From JAQVUB01 sp033809415 (GTDB lineage Bacteria; Verrucomicrobiota; Lentisphaeria; Oligosphaerales; Oligosphaeraceae): a DNA stretch of 27,818 bases. The notes beneath the pieces were generated by a model. That model was not told the origin of the DNA and did not search any database. It saw nothing but the letters and a program-made list of their open reading frames with translations. The stretch lies in assembly GCA_033809415.1 (NCBI GenBank), contig JAPXLT010000023.1, positions 1 to 27,818 on the forward strand. Direction: 5' to 3'. Below are positions 1 through 8,098 of the stretch, piece by piece. The first letter of the stretch is position 1. Each line of letters opens with the position of its first letter. Both the position numbers and the translations under genes were made by a program.

Positions 1-112
1 GTTCTCGCAGAAAAAGCCACTTCCATGAAATTTTTTCGTGTCCTTTCGGGCATTTCGTTGTTCAAAAAGAATTTCTTGCTTACCCGGGTTCACTGACGCA
101 TTACCAAGGTCC
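1..112 (+). repeat. dispersed intergenic repeat, modules E and F
   Basis: This stretch matches other intergenic places in the window. The part around CACTTCCATGAAATTTTTTC (about 17-37) recurs at 7677-7695. The part around CATTTCGTTGTTCAAAAAG recurs at about 8058 and, reversed, at about 13287. The copy ends with a GCATTAC motif also found at the end of the 7906-8098 copy. The window begins inside or next to it, so its left limit is unknown. No gene is seen in it. Confidence 0.75.
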
Positions 113-145
113 CAAGGCCTTTCGTACCTTTTCTGCATTTTCCAA

Positions 146-174
146 TTGCGCGGGGAGTATTGCGGGGTTATATT
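146..174 (+). promoter_or_regulatory. predicted sigma-70-type promoter of pckG
   Basis: TTGCGC (146-151) and TATATT (169-174) are separated by 17 bp, a good fit to -35/-10 hexamers. The predicted start would lie near 181, giving a leader of about 55 nt. The leader holds a small CCGGC-GTT-GCCGG hairpin near 193-206. This is based only on motif match. Confidence 0.4.
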
Positions 175-237
175 ATTGACTTAATTTCTGATGCCGGCGT
201 TGCCGGTCAAGCAATCTGAAAAGTAAAGGGGAAAAAC

Positions 238-2031
238 ATGCTGTTAAGCGAAATCAAAAATGCAGAACTGAAAGCCTGGTTGCAGGGCTGGATTGATCTT
301 TGCACACCTGACGATGTTGTCATCTGTGACGGTTCCAAAAAACAGAATGATGCGCTTTGCAACCAGATGGTAAAAAGCGGAACTTTCATCAAACTGGACA
401 AGCCGGAGAATTCGTATCTTTGCCGTTCCGAGGTCAGTGATGTCGCCCGTGTCGAGGAGCGCACCTATATCTGTTCGAAAAAGCAGGAAGATGCCGGACC
501 GACCAATCACTGGAAAGACCCTGCCGAGATGAAGGCGGAATTCAACGTCCTTTTCAAGGGGGCGCTGAAGGGACGCACAATGTATATCATCCCCTTTAGC
601 ATGGGGCCGATCGAATCCCCCATCTCGAAATACGGCATTGAAATCACGGACAGCCCCTACGTTGTCGTCAACATGTGCATCATGACCCGCGTCGGACTCG
701 AGGTCATCAATAAAATTGATGCCGGCGCACCTTTCGTCAAATGCGTGCACTCCGTCGGTGCACCTCTGGCTGACGGCCAAGCCGATGCTCCATGGCCATG
801 CGCCCCGATGGACAAGAAATACATTACCCATTTTCCGGAAACCCGCGAAATCATCTCCTTTGGTTCCGGCTATGGCGGCAATGCCCTGCTTGGCAAGAAA
901 TGCTTTGCCCTGCGTATTGCTTCCGTGCAAGCGCGTGACGAAGGCTGGATGGCCGAGCACATGCTGATCCTCAAGCTGACCAATCCCAAAGGGGTTGTCA
1001 AATATGTCGCCGCCGCCTTCCCGAGCGCCTGCGGAAAAACCAATCTGGCGATGATGGAACCGACCATTCCCGGCTGGAAAGTCGAGACGATCGGCGATGA
1101 TATCGCTTGGATGAAATTCGGCGAAGACGGCAGACTCTATGCCATCAACCCAGAAGCCGGTTTCTTTGGCGTAGCGCCCGGCACCTCGATGAAATCCAAC
1201 CCCAATTGCATGCGCACAATCGCCAAGGGCAACAGCATCTTCACCAATACCGCCATCACCATGGACGGCGGAATCTGGTGGGAAGACCATGATGACGATC
1301 CCGAAGAACTCGTCGATTGGATCCGTAGACCCTGGAAAAAAGGATGCGGACGCAAAGCCGCCCACCCGAATGCCCGCTTCACCACCCCGGCTGCCCAATG
1401 CCCGGTGATCGCTCCGGAATGGGAAGACCCGAGCGGCGTGCCAATCAGCGCATTCCTCTTCGGCGGACGCCGCAAAACGGTTGTCCCGCTGGTCAATGAG
1501 GCGCTGGACTGGAAACACGGCGTCTTCCTGGGTGCCACGATGGCTTCGGAAATGACTGCCGCCGCCGCCGGTGGTGTTGGCCAGTTGCGCTTTGATCCGT
1601 TTGCCATGCTGCCCTTCTGCGGCTACCACATGGGTGATTATTTCAAACACTGGCTGAAAATCGGCGAGAAAGCCGGCTCGAAGGCGCCAAGGATTTTCTA
1701 TGTAAACTGGTTCCGTCGAGATGAAAGCGGCAGGTGGCTGTGGCCGGGATATGGCGAAAACTCCCGCGTCTTGAAATGGATTTTCGAGCGCTGCGATGGC
1801 ACCGCATCCTGCAAAACCACCGCCATTGGAAACCTCCCTGAAGAAAATGCGCTGGACCTTGAAGGACTCAAAAATACAACCGACGAGGATATGGCACGTC
1901 TGCTCGAGGTTGACAAAGAGGGCTGGAAGGCAATCATTCCGCAGATCGAGGAACACTTCGCCAAGTTCGGCGACCGCTTGCCTGCTGAATTGAACAAACA
2001 GCTCGATGCCCTGAAAGCAAGACTGGGCTAA
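238..2031 (+). CDS. pckG: phosphoenolpyruvate carboxykinase (GTP)
   Basis: 597 residues, the usual length of GTP-dependent PEPCK. The enzyme is cytosolic and interconverts oxaloacetate plus GTP with PEP, CO2 and GDP. It serves gluconeogenesis or, in fermenters, CO2 fixation toward succinate. Visible signatures: the kinase-1a loop FPSACGKTN at residues 261-269 with the reactive Cys265 and Lys267; the kinase-2 motif ETIGDDIAWM; NPEAGFFGVAPGTS; and the nucleotide-site region PFCGYHMGDYFKHW followed by FYVNWFRRDESGRWLWPGYG. These are diagnostic of the GTP family and unlike the ATP-type PckA. ATG at 238 follows an AAGGGGAA ribosome-binding site. A promoter lies at 146-174 and a strong terminator follows the stop codon, so the gene is probably mainly monocistronic. 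Long antisense open frames across it are codon-bias shadows. Confidence 0.98.
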   Translation: MLLSEIKNAELKAWLQGWIDLCTPDDVVICDGSKKQNDALCNQMVKSGTFIKLDKPENSYLCRSEVSDVARVEERTYICSKKQEDAGPTNHWKDPAEMKAEFNVLFKGALKGRTMYIIPFSMGPIESPISKYGIEITDSPYVVVNMCIMTRVGLEVINKIDAGAPFVKCVHSVGAPLADGQADAPWPCAPMDKKYITHFPETREIISFGSGYGGNALLGKKCFALRIASVQARDEGWMAEHMLILKLTNPKGVVKYVAAAFPSACGKTNLAMMEPTIPGWKVETIGDDIAWMKFGEDGRLYAINPEAGFFGVAPGTSMKSNPNCMRTIAKGNSIFTNTAITMDGGIWWEDHDDDPEELVDWIRRPWKKGCGRKAAHPNARFTTPAAQCPVIAPEWEDPSGVPISAFLFGGRRKTVVPLVNEALDWKHGVFLGATMASEMTAAAAGGVGQLRFDPFAMLPFCGYHMGDYFKHWLKIGEKAGSKAPRIFYVNWFRRDESGRWLWPGYGENSRVLKWIFERCDGTASCKTTAIGNLPEENALDLEGLKNTTDEDMARLLEVDKEGWKAIIPQIEEHFAKFGDRLPAELNKQLDALKARLG

Positions 2032-2056
2032 AGCAGCATAGGTAATATGCACAGTC

Positions 2057-2105
2057 AGCCCCAAAGGAAAAAGGAGGCAACTCCCACTCCTTTGGGGCTT
2101 TTTGT
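2057..2105 (+). terminator. rho-independent terminator after pckG
   Basis: A perfect 12-bp inverted repeat, AGCCCCAAAGGA (2057-2068) and TCCTTTGGGGCT (2088-2099), is followed by a run of T. It lies 25 bp after the pckG stop codon and only about 20 bp before the start of the next gene. Expression of the HIT gene therefore probably needs read-through or its own promoter. Confidence 0.9.
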
Positions 2106-2124
2106 TAAGCAAAAGGAGTCAATA

Positions 2125-2628
2125 ATGGCGGAATCCAACGAAAATCTTCAGGCTGGGCAGAGACCCTTATGGGCGCCTTGGCGGATCGCGTACATCCGAG
2201 GACCTAAACCTGGCACCTGCTTTTTCTGCGAAAAGGCAAAGCGTGACTGTGAACAGGACCACGTCGTCTTCAAAGGGAAACGGGCCTTTGTGCTGCTCAA
2301 TGACTTCCCCTATACTTCCGGGCATTTGCTCGTGGCACCCTACCGGCACCTGTCTTCCATGACACTGCTGGAACCCGATGAATTGCAGGAAATCAGCGAA
2401 TTGCTGATCAAGTCACAGGAAGTCCTCACCCGTCTGATGCACCCCGACGGATATAATATCGGATTCAATATCGGAGCCGCCGCCGGAGCTGGAGTTAAAG
2501 ACCATATTCACGGACATGTCGTCCCACGCTGGGTCGGTGACACCAACTTCATGCCCGTACTCGAAGGTCCGCGTTGCGTACCCGAAGCACTCGATGATAC
2601 CGCAAGACTCATCCGAAACGCCTGGTAA
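2125..2628 (+). CDS. HIT-family nucleotide hydrolase/phosphorylase
   Basis: 167 residues. The histidine-triad motif is clear: H127-I-H129-G-H131-V-V, within DHIHGHVVPRW. The N-terminal LWAPWRIAYI followed by CFFC (Cys32, Cys35) resembles the bacterial Ap4A phosphorylase/hydrolase branch of the HIT superfamily. In that family the middle His attacks the alpha-phosphate of dinucleoside polyphosphates. The exact substrate here is inferred only. ATG at 2125 was chosen because AAAAGGAG lies 6 nt upstream. An upstream in-frame ATG at 2047 would translate the terminator hairpin and is unlikely. The gene sits right behind the pckG terminator and is followed by a repeat block. Confidence 0.93.
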   Translation: MAESNENLQAGQRPLWAPWRIAYIRGPKPGTCFFCEKAKRDCEQDHVVFKGKRAFVLLNDFPYTSGHLLVAPYRHLSSMTLLEPDELQEISELLIKSQEVLTRLMHPDGYNIGFNIGAAAGAGVKDHIHGHVVPRWVGDTNFMPVLEGPRCVPEALDDTARLIRNAW

Positions 2629-2637
2629 TCAACATAT

Positions 2638-2736
2638 TTTTAACAACGAAAAGACACGAAAAGACACGAAAAATTTTTATAGGGGTTGCTGCTTTGACGG
2701 ATGGAATGGCCCGCGAATTTGTGATCTGGTCTATTG
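2638..2736 (+). repeat. dispersed repeat, modules A and B
   Basis: Module A begins with TTTTTAACAACGAAAAG, continues with cACGAAA repeats and ends in TATAGGGGTTGCTGCTTTGA. Module B ends in a TTGTTTTCTCCGA-like motif. Related copies occur, in one or the other orientation, at 4790-4860, 7906-8040, 24117-24176, 24966-25035, 25138-25255 and 27538-27625. No coding capacity is evident. Together with the next two entries it fills the 459-bp gap between two convergent genes. Confidence 0.85.
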
Positions 2737-2827
2737 TTTTCTCCGACTGATCAGTCGGATCGGACGGATCGGACGGATCAAGTAGATCGGACGGATCGGT
2801 CAGATCGGTCGGATCAGTCGGAGAAAA
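2737..2827 (+). repeat. 9-bp tandem array bounded by perfect inverted repeat
   Basis: A 16-bp arm, TTTTCTCCGACTGATC (2737-2752), and its exact inverse GATCAGTCGGAGAAAA (2812-2827) enclose imperfect copies of a 9-bp unit GATCGGACG. The outer arm matches the end of module B. The whole could fold into a long hairpin. It is G-rich on the strand of the upstream HIT gene. Confidence 0.85.
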
Positions 2828-2857
2828 AAGATAGGAATTAGCGGTACCTTAAAAGAG

Positions 2858-3075
2858 TTGCGTGTCAATGACTTGGAGATTGCTTTCCAGAAAAATCTTT
2901 CCCAAAAAACAAGATTCTGGGTGATAGTAGTACGAAAATTTTGTATAGGGGTTGTTGCTCAGACGGATGGAATTGCTCCGGCAAAATTCTTGTGTGCCAA
3001 GGTCGGCTTTACGGAGTTGAGTCGTCTGTGTGGTTACAAAGCGTTAGGTAAAGAGTATTGTCCCAAGGTGACAGG
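2858..3075 (+). repeat. dispersed repeat, modules D, A (part) and C
   Basis: Module D (about 2861-2935, with ACTTGGAGATT and TCTTTCCCAAAAAA) also occurs inverted at about 4668-4747 and 7690-7770. A partial module A (TATAGGGGTTGTTGC) follows. Module C (about 2985-3065, CGGCTTTACGGAGTTGAG) recurs almost unchanged at 25310-25375. A short open frame crossing this block reappears, altered, in the other copies; I treat it as a by-product of the repeat, not a gene. Confidence 0.85.
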
Positions 3076-3087
3076 AGGGACTTGCAT

Positions 3088-4629
3088 TCAGTCCAGTTTG
3101 ACAATAACCGTGCTGAATCCGGGACAGTCGCTCTTGCCGCCCTGAAGGTATAAATGATTTTCCAAGATCAGATTGAACTGCTGGTGTTTAGCGAGCTGGT
3201 AATAGACCTCGTTCATTTCGCCACTGGCAATGAAGGCAAATTTCTCCCTTACGACCCAGCCTCGTTGCGTTGGGTATTGTTTCCCATAGAAATAGATGTG
3301 ATCGCGCCAATGCGCCCGGTCACGGAGCGAGCCATATTCAAAAGCATATCGCAAGGCAGGATAGATATTGATTGCCGAGAGGATTTTCGGTGGCGGGTCA
3401 ATGGGGAGTTTTTTCAGATAACTAATGCTTGGATCGGGGTCTTCCCGGTTGAAAAAGAAAGCGTGAAGAAAAATTCCCAGGGTTATGAGGATGACGACAA
3501 ATGCTGGCAGATGGATACGCCAGGCAAAGTTGTCGGGTTTAAGGGAGCCGTATTCAAGCAGCAACAGTAAAAGAGGAATCCAGGTGAAAAGCAGGAGGGC
3601 ATGGCAAGGCAAATTGAACCGAGAAAGCATGCCATACGGAATAAAATGCCCCACATCCAGCAGCAGGCGAAGGATGTTCAAGGCAAGTACAAAGGAAATA
3701 TACAGATCAAATTTCCGAGCCAGCTCAGAAATTGCTTTCAGAGGGAGAACGCGCAGTGTGATGAGGATGAGCATAGGCAGCCATAACAACAGGGTAAGCC
3801 AATGAAAAACTTCGGAAGGCCTGTTGGCAATCAAGAACAACAGGTGAAAAGCATTGCTGGCTGTTGCAACCTGCCACTGATGAGTAACCATCAGAATGAC
3901 TATGACCAGGCCGACAAGAAGAGAAGGCAAAAATAAACAGAGATATAGGGATAACTTTGCCTTGTCCAGCACAAACAAATTCGGATTTTCCGGCTGATAA
4001 AAGAATTTAAATGCAATGAATGTGGCACAGAGAACGGCAGGGAAAACGCTGGGATACCGGGAGGCCATGGTGAATGCCAGTAGAAGACCAAAGAAAAGAC
4101 ATTTTTTTCTGCTCCATGAGGCTTCACAACAACAGACCAGATAGACCGCCAGGATCGCATGAAAAAGTTCCATTGAATAGGGTCGTATTTCAAAAGCATA
4201 ATGACATAACAGGGGTGATGCTATGAGAACCAGCCCGGAAATATCGGATAACAGGTATTGCGGCGCCCATTTTCTGGCCAGCATGGTCAATATTAGGCAA
4301 CCCAATGCGAAGAAGAGAAAAGTAAGGCTTCTGAAAATCCAGAGTTGCCCGGTAATTCTCCCCAGGAGATTTAATAGCAGCGTAAATCCAGGCGGGTCCC
4401 ACGTATTGGTGTAGTTGGCATTCAATGCGGCTTTTGGGGTGTTGGGCTGCGGTGTGTCATAATTGGCATAATGATATTGACCGCGGGATGCCCATAGTTG
4501 CAACGCTTCGTCGAACCAGAGATTGGGGTTGATGAGGTTCCCTGTGCCAAGACCCAGCAGGGTGATGCACCAGATCACCAGAGCGATCGCTTTTTTCTTT
4601 TTCCAAAGCGGCATGGAAAACAGAGACAT
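3088..4629 (-). CDS. GT39-like membrane glycosyltransferase (GT-C fold)
   Basis: 513 residues, very hydrophobic, with about ten or more membrane segments. The first extracytoplasmic loop carries NPNLWFDEALQLWASRG, with the acidic pair D40-E41 at the place of the catalytic Asp/Glu of ArnT/PMT-type (GT39, 'DolP-mannose mannosyltransferase-like') enzymes. These use polyprenyl-phosphate sugars to glycosylate lipids, glycans or proteins at the outer face of the inner membrane. The donor and acceptor cannot be read from sequence. ATG at 4629 was chosen because CCGGAGG lies 8 nt upstream; a longer frame from 4683 lacks such a site. The gene is flanked by inverted copies of repeat module D (about 2861 and 4668). 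It lies downstream of, and on the same strand as, the acyltransferase fusion gene. Confidence 0.8.
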   Translation of the reverse strand: MSLFSMPLWKKKKAIALVIWCITLLGLGTGNLINPNLWFDEALQLWASRGQYHYANYDTPQPNTPKAALNANYTNTWDPPGFTLLLNLLGRITGQLWIFRSLTFLFFALGCLILTMLARKWAPQYLLSDISGLVLIASPLLCHYAFEIRPYSMELFHAILAVYLVCCCEASWSRKKCLFFGLLLAFTMASRYPSVFPAVLCATFIAFKFFYQPENPNLFVLDKAKLSLYLCLFLPSLLVGLVIVILMVTHQWQVATASNAFHLLFLIANRPSEVFHWLTLLLWLPMLILITLRVLPLKAISELARKFDLYISFVLALNILRLLLDVGHFIPYGMLSRFNLPCHALLLFTWIPLLLLLLEYGSLKPDNFAWRIHLPAFVVILITLGIFLHAFFFNREDPDPSISYLKKLPIDPPPKILSAINIYPALRYAFEYGSLRDRAHWRDHIYFYGKQYPTQRGWVVREKFAFIASGEMNEVYYQLAKHQQFNLILENHLYLQGGKSDCPGFSTVIVKLD

Positions 4630-4664
4630 GTTTGCATCCTCCGGTGTTACTATCTTCGAATTTC

Positions 4665-4860
4665 TTGTGTCTTGTACTATCACTCAAAATCTTCTTTTTT
4701 GGGAAAGACCTTCCTGAAAACTAATCTCCAAGTAGTTGGCATACAAGTTTTAAGGTGCTTCCAACTTCCGTTTTTTCTCCGTCCGTCCGATCCAACCACA
4801 CAAATTTTCCGCGTTTTCCGTGCTTTCCGTGGACAAAAAAATGGGTTGTGAGCGCCAGCC
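4665..4860 (-). repeat. dispersed repeat, inverted modules D, B and A
   Basis: Going left to right, inverted module D (4668-4747, TTTTGGGAAAGACCTTCC, then GGCATACAAG) is followed by a CCGTCCGTCCGATCC microsatellite. Inverted module A follows (TTTTCCGTGCTTTCCGTGG, then AAAATGGGTTGTG). The block fills nearly the whole 242-bp gap between two genes on the minus strand. Confidence 0.85.
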
Positions 4861-4871
4861 TATCCAAGGAG

Positions 4872-7520
4872 TTACTTGGTCACGCTATCAGAAAGATTTT
4901 TTTCTGCGTACATGCTTTTCAAGTTGCGGTAATCGACTTTTCCGTTGCCCAGCAGCGGGATTTCGTCGATGTGGATGATTTGCCGGATGAAATTGATTGG
5001 CGCCAGGCCGGCATCGCGCAAGCAGTGATTGACTTCTTCGCGCTCCAGTTCTATCGTGGTGAACAGGGTGATCAGAGGTTGCAGCTCCTCACCGAGTGCC
5101 TCGACTGCCAGAACCGGACCGTCCTTGCTCCTCGCCTGGTAGGCCTTCAGCAGGATTTCCTCGATGGCGGGCAGGGAGACCATTTCGCCCCCGACCTTGA
5201 CGAAGCGTTTTAGGCGCCCCATGAAGACCATGAATCCGTCTTCATCGAGGGCGATCAGGTCGCCGGTGCGATACCAGGTTTTTCCTTCCTTTTCGACAAA
5301 AGGGGATTCCCCGTCAAAATTGATATAACCATGGAAGACGTTCGGCCCGCGTACCAGCAGCATCCCAGTTTTACCGGCTTCCCGGATGATATTGCCCTGT
5401 TCATCGAGCAGCAGCCATTCCATGCATTCGAGGGGATGCCCGATCGTCCCGGCCTTGAAAACGTTGGGCTTGTTCATGGCGACAATCGGACCGCATTCAG
5501 TGATGCCGTAACCTTCCAGGACAAGAGCCTCGGGGCATTTCTGGCGGATCAGCTCATAGATCGCCTCAGAGCATTTTTCAGCGCCGACGACAACGAGACG
5601 GATGGAAGCGGCTTGGTTATCACTCGCATTGCGCAGAATGTTTCCGATGAAGGTGGGAGTTCCCACCCCCATGGTAACCCGGTATGCGGCGATCAGGCGC
5701 GCCAGCATGTTTGCTTCGGTTGGGTTTGCGTGATAGATGACCCGCAATCTGGTGCAGGCCGGCATCATGACGTTGAGAAGCAAACCGAAAGAATGGAATG
5801 GCGGCAGCATGCCCAACATGCAGTCGTCCTGACGTAATTGCATGTCTTTCATCGCATAACGCAAGTCGCTGAGCAAATTCGCATGCGTCAGGGGAACCGC
5901 CTTGGGTAAATTCTCGGAGCCGCTGGTGAACAGGATGGCCGCAGTCTCGGCGACTTTAGCGCGGCGCAGAGACCGCCAGCAGAAATAACTTTTCAGCAGA
6001 GCCATAATGCGGTGAGTGCTCGATATCTTGCCAGCAACATTTTCCAGATATATGAACTTCTCTTCCAGATTGCCGAAGTCGACGCCTTTTCCCTTCAGGC
6101 GTTCGATCACTACACTGGCGGTCAGGATGTTTTCCACGTCGACGGTTTTGCTGCAATGTTCCATGTTGCGCCTTCCCACGGTCCAATTGATCAGAACTGG
6201 GATTTTGCCGGCGAACAGGGTAGTCAGATAGAGGATGGTGGACATGCTGCTGGCCGGCATCAGAATGCCGATCTTCTCGCCGGGGATCGCCGCAATGGAA
6301 TCTTTCAACGCCAGAATCGCCAGGACCGTCTTCCGGCAGCTGAATACCCCTTTGCCTTGATCCGCCAGCAATGGGCGGGATGGATACATCGATGCGTTTC
6401 TGAGGAAGAGATCGGTGATTTTTTCGCCTTGCTCGACGTAGAGTTCGCGGTCATCTTTGCCAACGAACCACTTTGTCGGAATGGGGCGCAACGGTTCCGT
6501 GCCGCTGCTCTCGCCGATGGCGGCAATTTGCAGGCTGGCGACGGTGCGCAGGGTTTCGGGGCTGTTGACTTCATGTCCGAATTCATCCTGCAGCCAGGCG
6601 TGCAGCTCGGCAATCATCAGGCTGTCCAATGCCAGATCGGTGCCCAGGGTGTCACTGTCCTTGATGATTTTCTTGCCGGTAATATCGTGCAGCTTCTGAT
6701 AGATTTTGTCGCGCACATCGGTGGGAATGCGCGAGGTGTCTTCAGCCGCATTGAAGGAATCCGGCTCGGGTATTTCGCGGACTCCGCCACGTTCGAACCA
6801 AGTGTATGGCACATAGGTATTCGGGGTGGCTGCCTTGTTGTAAAATTCTTCGAGGTAACGGTTTAGGATTTCTCGTTCCGGTGGGTCCGGGAAATCAGCA
6901 GGCTTGTTGACCAGTTCAATGTAGACATCACGGCGCGGACCAAAGAAAATTCCGTTGAGCAGGATGTGCTTGATATGTTTTCCGAGGGCTTCGCCGAAGG
7001 AAATCTGATATCCTTTGGCACGTCCGAATTCGCTGCCCCACAAGCCCTTGGTGCGTACAAGGACGATGCGGACATCGGGATATTCTTCGAGGATGCGGGC
7101 GAGGCCGCCATTGCCGCGCAGTTTTTCGTACTTCGAGCGGTAGATGCGCCCGGCCGGGTAGAAGAGCAGATTGTCACCGGCCTTGAGGGCGTCAATGCAG
7201 GCCTGGAGCTGCTGCAACACCATTTCATGTCCGGAACGTCCCGCGATGCCAATGTCCGGAAGCTGCATAATTCCAAGTTGTTTGTAGCAATATTTCAGGA
7301 TGGTGGTGCGGATCTGCTTTTCGTTGGCAAGCGCCCGCACCTTGAACTGACGCACCAGCACACTGCTGAGAATGACGGGGTCGATCAATGCAGGATGATT
7401 GGGCAGAAAAAGAATCCCCTTGTTGCCTAATTTCAGGCATTCATCGAGACCGCTGACATGGATGCGATAGCGGAGAGAAAGACAAAATTTTGTGATGATT
7501 CGACCGATAAACAGTAGCAT
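4872..7520 (-). CDS. PlsC acyltransferase - acyl carrier - AMP-forming acyl ligase fusion (Aas-like)
   Basis: 882 residues with three domains. Residues about 1-230 are PlsC-like: NHPALID at 41-47 gives the H42-x4-D47 acyltransferase motif. The later block is YPAGRIYRS rather than the usual (F/Y)PEGxRS. Residues about 265-340 look like an acyl carrier domain, with Ser300 in DLALDSL as the predicted phosphopantetheine site. Residues about 365-880 are an AMP-binding ligase: FTSGSENLPKA at 531-541, then GYGITECGP, YRTGDLIALDEDGF and a C-terminal GNGKVDYR lysine motif. E. coli Aas has the outer two domains and re-acylates lysophospholipids with fatty acid loaded on ACP. Here the carrier is predicted to be built in. 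ATG at 7520 follows GGGAG about 10 nt upstream. Substrate and product are inferred. Confidence 0.88.
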   Translation of the reverse strand: MLLFIGRIITKFCLSLRYRIHVSGLDECLKLGNKGILFLPNHPALIDPVILSSVLVRQFKVRALANEKQIRTTILKYCYKQLGIMQLPDIGIAGRSGHEMVLQQLQACIDALKAGDNLLFYPAGRIYRSKYEKLRGNGGLARILEEYPDVRIVLVRTKGLWGSEFGRAKGYQISFGEALGKHIKHILLNGIFFGPRRDVYIELVNKPADFPDPPEREILNRYLEEFYNKAATPNTYVPYTWFERGGVREIPEPDSFNAAEDTSRIPTDVRDKIYQKLHDITGKKIIKDSDTLGTDLALDSLMIAELHAWLQDEFGHEVNSPETLRTVASLQIAAIGESSGTEPLRPIPTKWFVGKDDRELYVEQGEKITDLFLRNASMYPSRPLLADQGKGVFSCRKTVLAILALKDSIAAIPGEKIGILMPASSMSTILYLTTLFAGKIPVLINWTVGRRNMEHCSKTVDVENILTASVVIERLKGKGVDFGNLEEKFIYLENVAGKISSTHRIMALLKSYFCWRSLRRAKVAETAAILFTSGSENLPKAVPLTHANLLSDLRYAMKDMQLRQDDCMLGMLPPFHSFGLLLNVMMPACTRLRVIYHANPTEANMLARLIAAYRVTMGVGTPTFIGNILRNASDNQAASIRLVVVGAEKCSEAIYELIRQKCPEALVLEGYGITECGPIVAMNKPNVFKAGTIGHPLECMEWLLLDEQGNIIREAGKTGMLLVRGPNVFHGYINFDGESPFVEKEGKTWYRTGDLIALDEDGFMVFMGRLKRFVKVGGEMVSLPAIEEILLKAYQARSKDGPVLAVEALGEELQPLITLFTTIELEREEVNHCLRDAGLAPINFIRQIIHIDEIPLLGNGKVDYRNLKSMYAEKNLSDSVTK

Positions 7521-7599
7521 TTGTGTTGTCTCCCATTGATTGAGATGCGGACGAAAAAGGCTTTAGGAAGCATGGCGCCAGTGCCCCGGGTGACAGGGG

Positions 7600-7775
7600 A
7601 TTTTTTTACCACTAAAGACATTAACGGACATGAAAAAATTTCATTGGAAGTACGATGTATTCCCGCAGGCAAAGCCACTTCCATGAAATTTTTTCGTACT
7701 ACTCCTCGACTTCTTGTTTTTTGTGAAAGATTTTTCTGAAGAGAAAACTCTAAGTCATTGGCATACAAGCATTTC
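7600..7775 (-). repeat. dispersed repeat with long hairpin (module E) and inverted module D
   Basis: The arms 7632-7651 (GAAAAAATTTCATTGGAAGT) and 7677-7695 (ACTTCCATGAAATTTTTTC) are inverse complements with one base missing, separated by 25 nt. The right arm also occurs at the window start. Inverted module D follows (about 7700-7770, TGTGAAAGATTTTTCTGAAG, then GGCATACAAG). It belongs to a 574-bp gap (7521-8094) that contains only repeats as far as I can see. Confidence 0.85.
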
Positions 7776-7826
7776 TCAGTCTGATTGTGGTGCCTTTACA
7801 AGGCACTGTGTTTGGCGGGTTCCTCA

Positions 7827-7886
7827 CCCCAGGCTGAAGCCTGGGGTTAAGCATGGTTAAGCGCCTACGGCGCAAAGCATTATGCC
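7827..7886. repeat. REP-like double palindrome
   Basis: CCCCAGGC-TGAA-GCCTGGGG (7827-7846) is followed 14 bp later by GCGCC-TAC-GGCGC (7861-7873), with AAGCAT on both sides of the second hairpin. Such paired GC-rich palindromes are typical of REP-like intergenic elements. No REP-associated transposase gene is present in this window. Confidence 0.75.
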
Positions 7887-7905
7887 GATCCGGATGGTCT
7901 GACCG

Positions 7906-8098
7906 ATCCGTCGGAGAAAACAACAGCCAAAACCACAAATCCGCGTGCAATCTCATCCGTCAAAGCAGCAACCCTATAAAAAATTTTCGTGTCTATTCGT
8001 GTGGTTCGTGGTTAAAAAATGGGTTGTGGGCGTTAGCCCACGCCAAGTCCTTTCGTGCATTTCGTTGTTCAAAAAGAATTCCTCGGCTGATGCATTAC
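7906..8098 (-). repeat. dispersed repeat, inverted modules B and A, palindrome, module F
   Basis: GATCCGTCGGAGAAAACAA starts inverted module B, followed by CATCCGTCAAAGCAGCAACC and TTCGTGGTTAAAAAAT of inverted module A. It lines up over about 120 bp with the inverse of 2640-2752. A small palindrome GTGGGC-GTTA-GCCCAC (8026-8041) and module F (CATTTCGTTGTTCAAAAAG) follow. The end of the repeat overlaps the stop codon of the phosphoesterase gene (8095-8097). Confidence 0.85.

Noticed and set aside
244..2112. 622-codon open frame on the minus strand opposite pckG
   Set aside because: It is exactly antisense to a clear GTP-PEPCK, has no recognisable motifs and reflects codon bias.
2858..3145. 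Short frame with NDLE...QKNLSQKTR, seen again near 7433-7768
   Set aside because: It is the translation of repeat modules D and A; the copies differ by indels and frame, with no ribosome-binding site. It is a repeat and not a gene.
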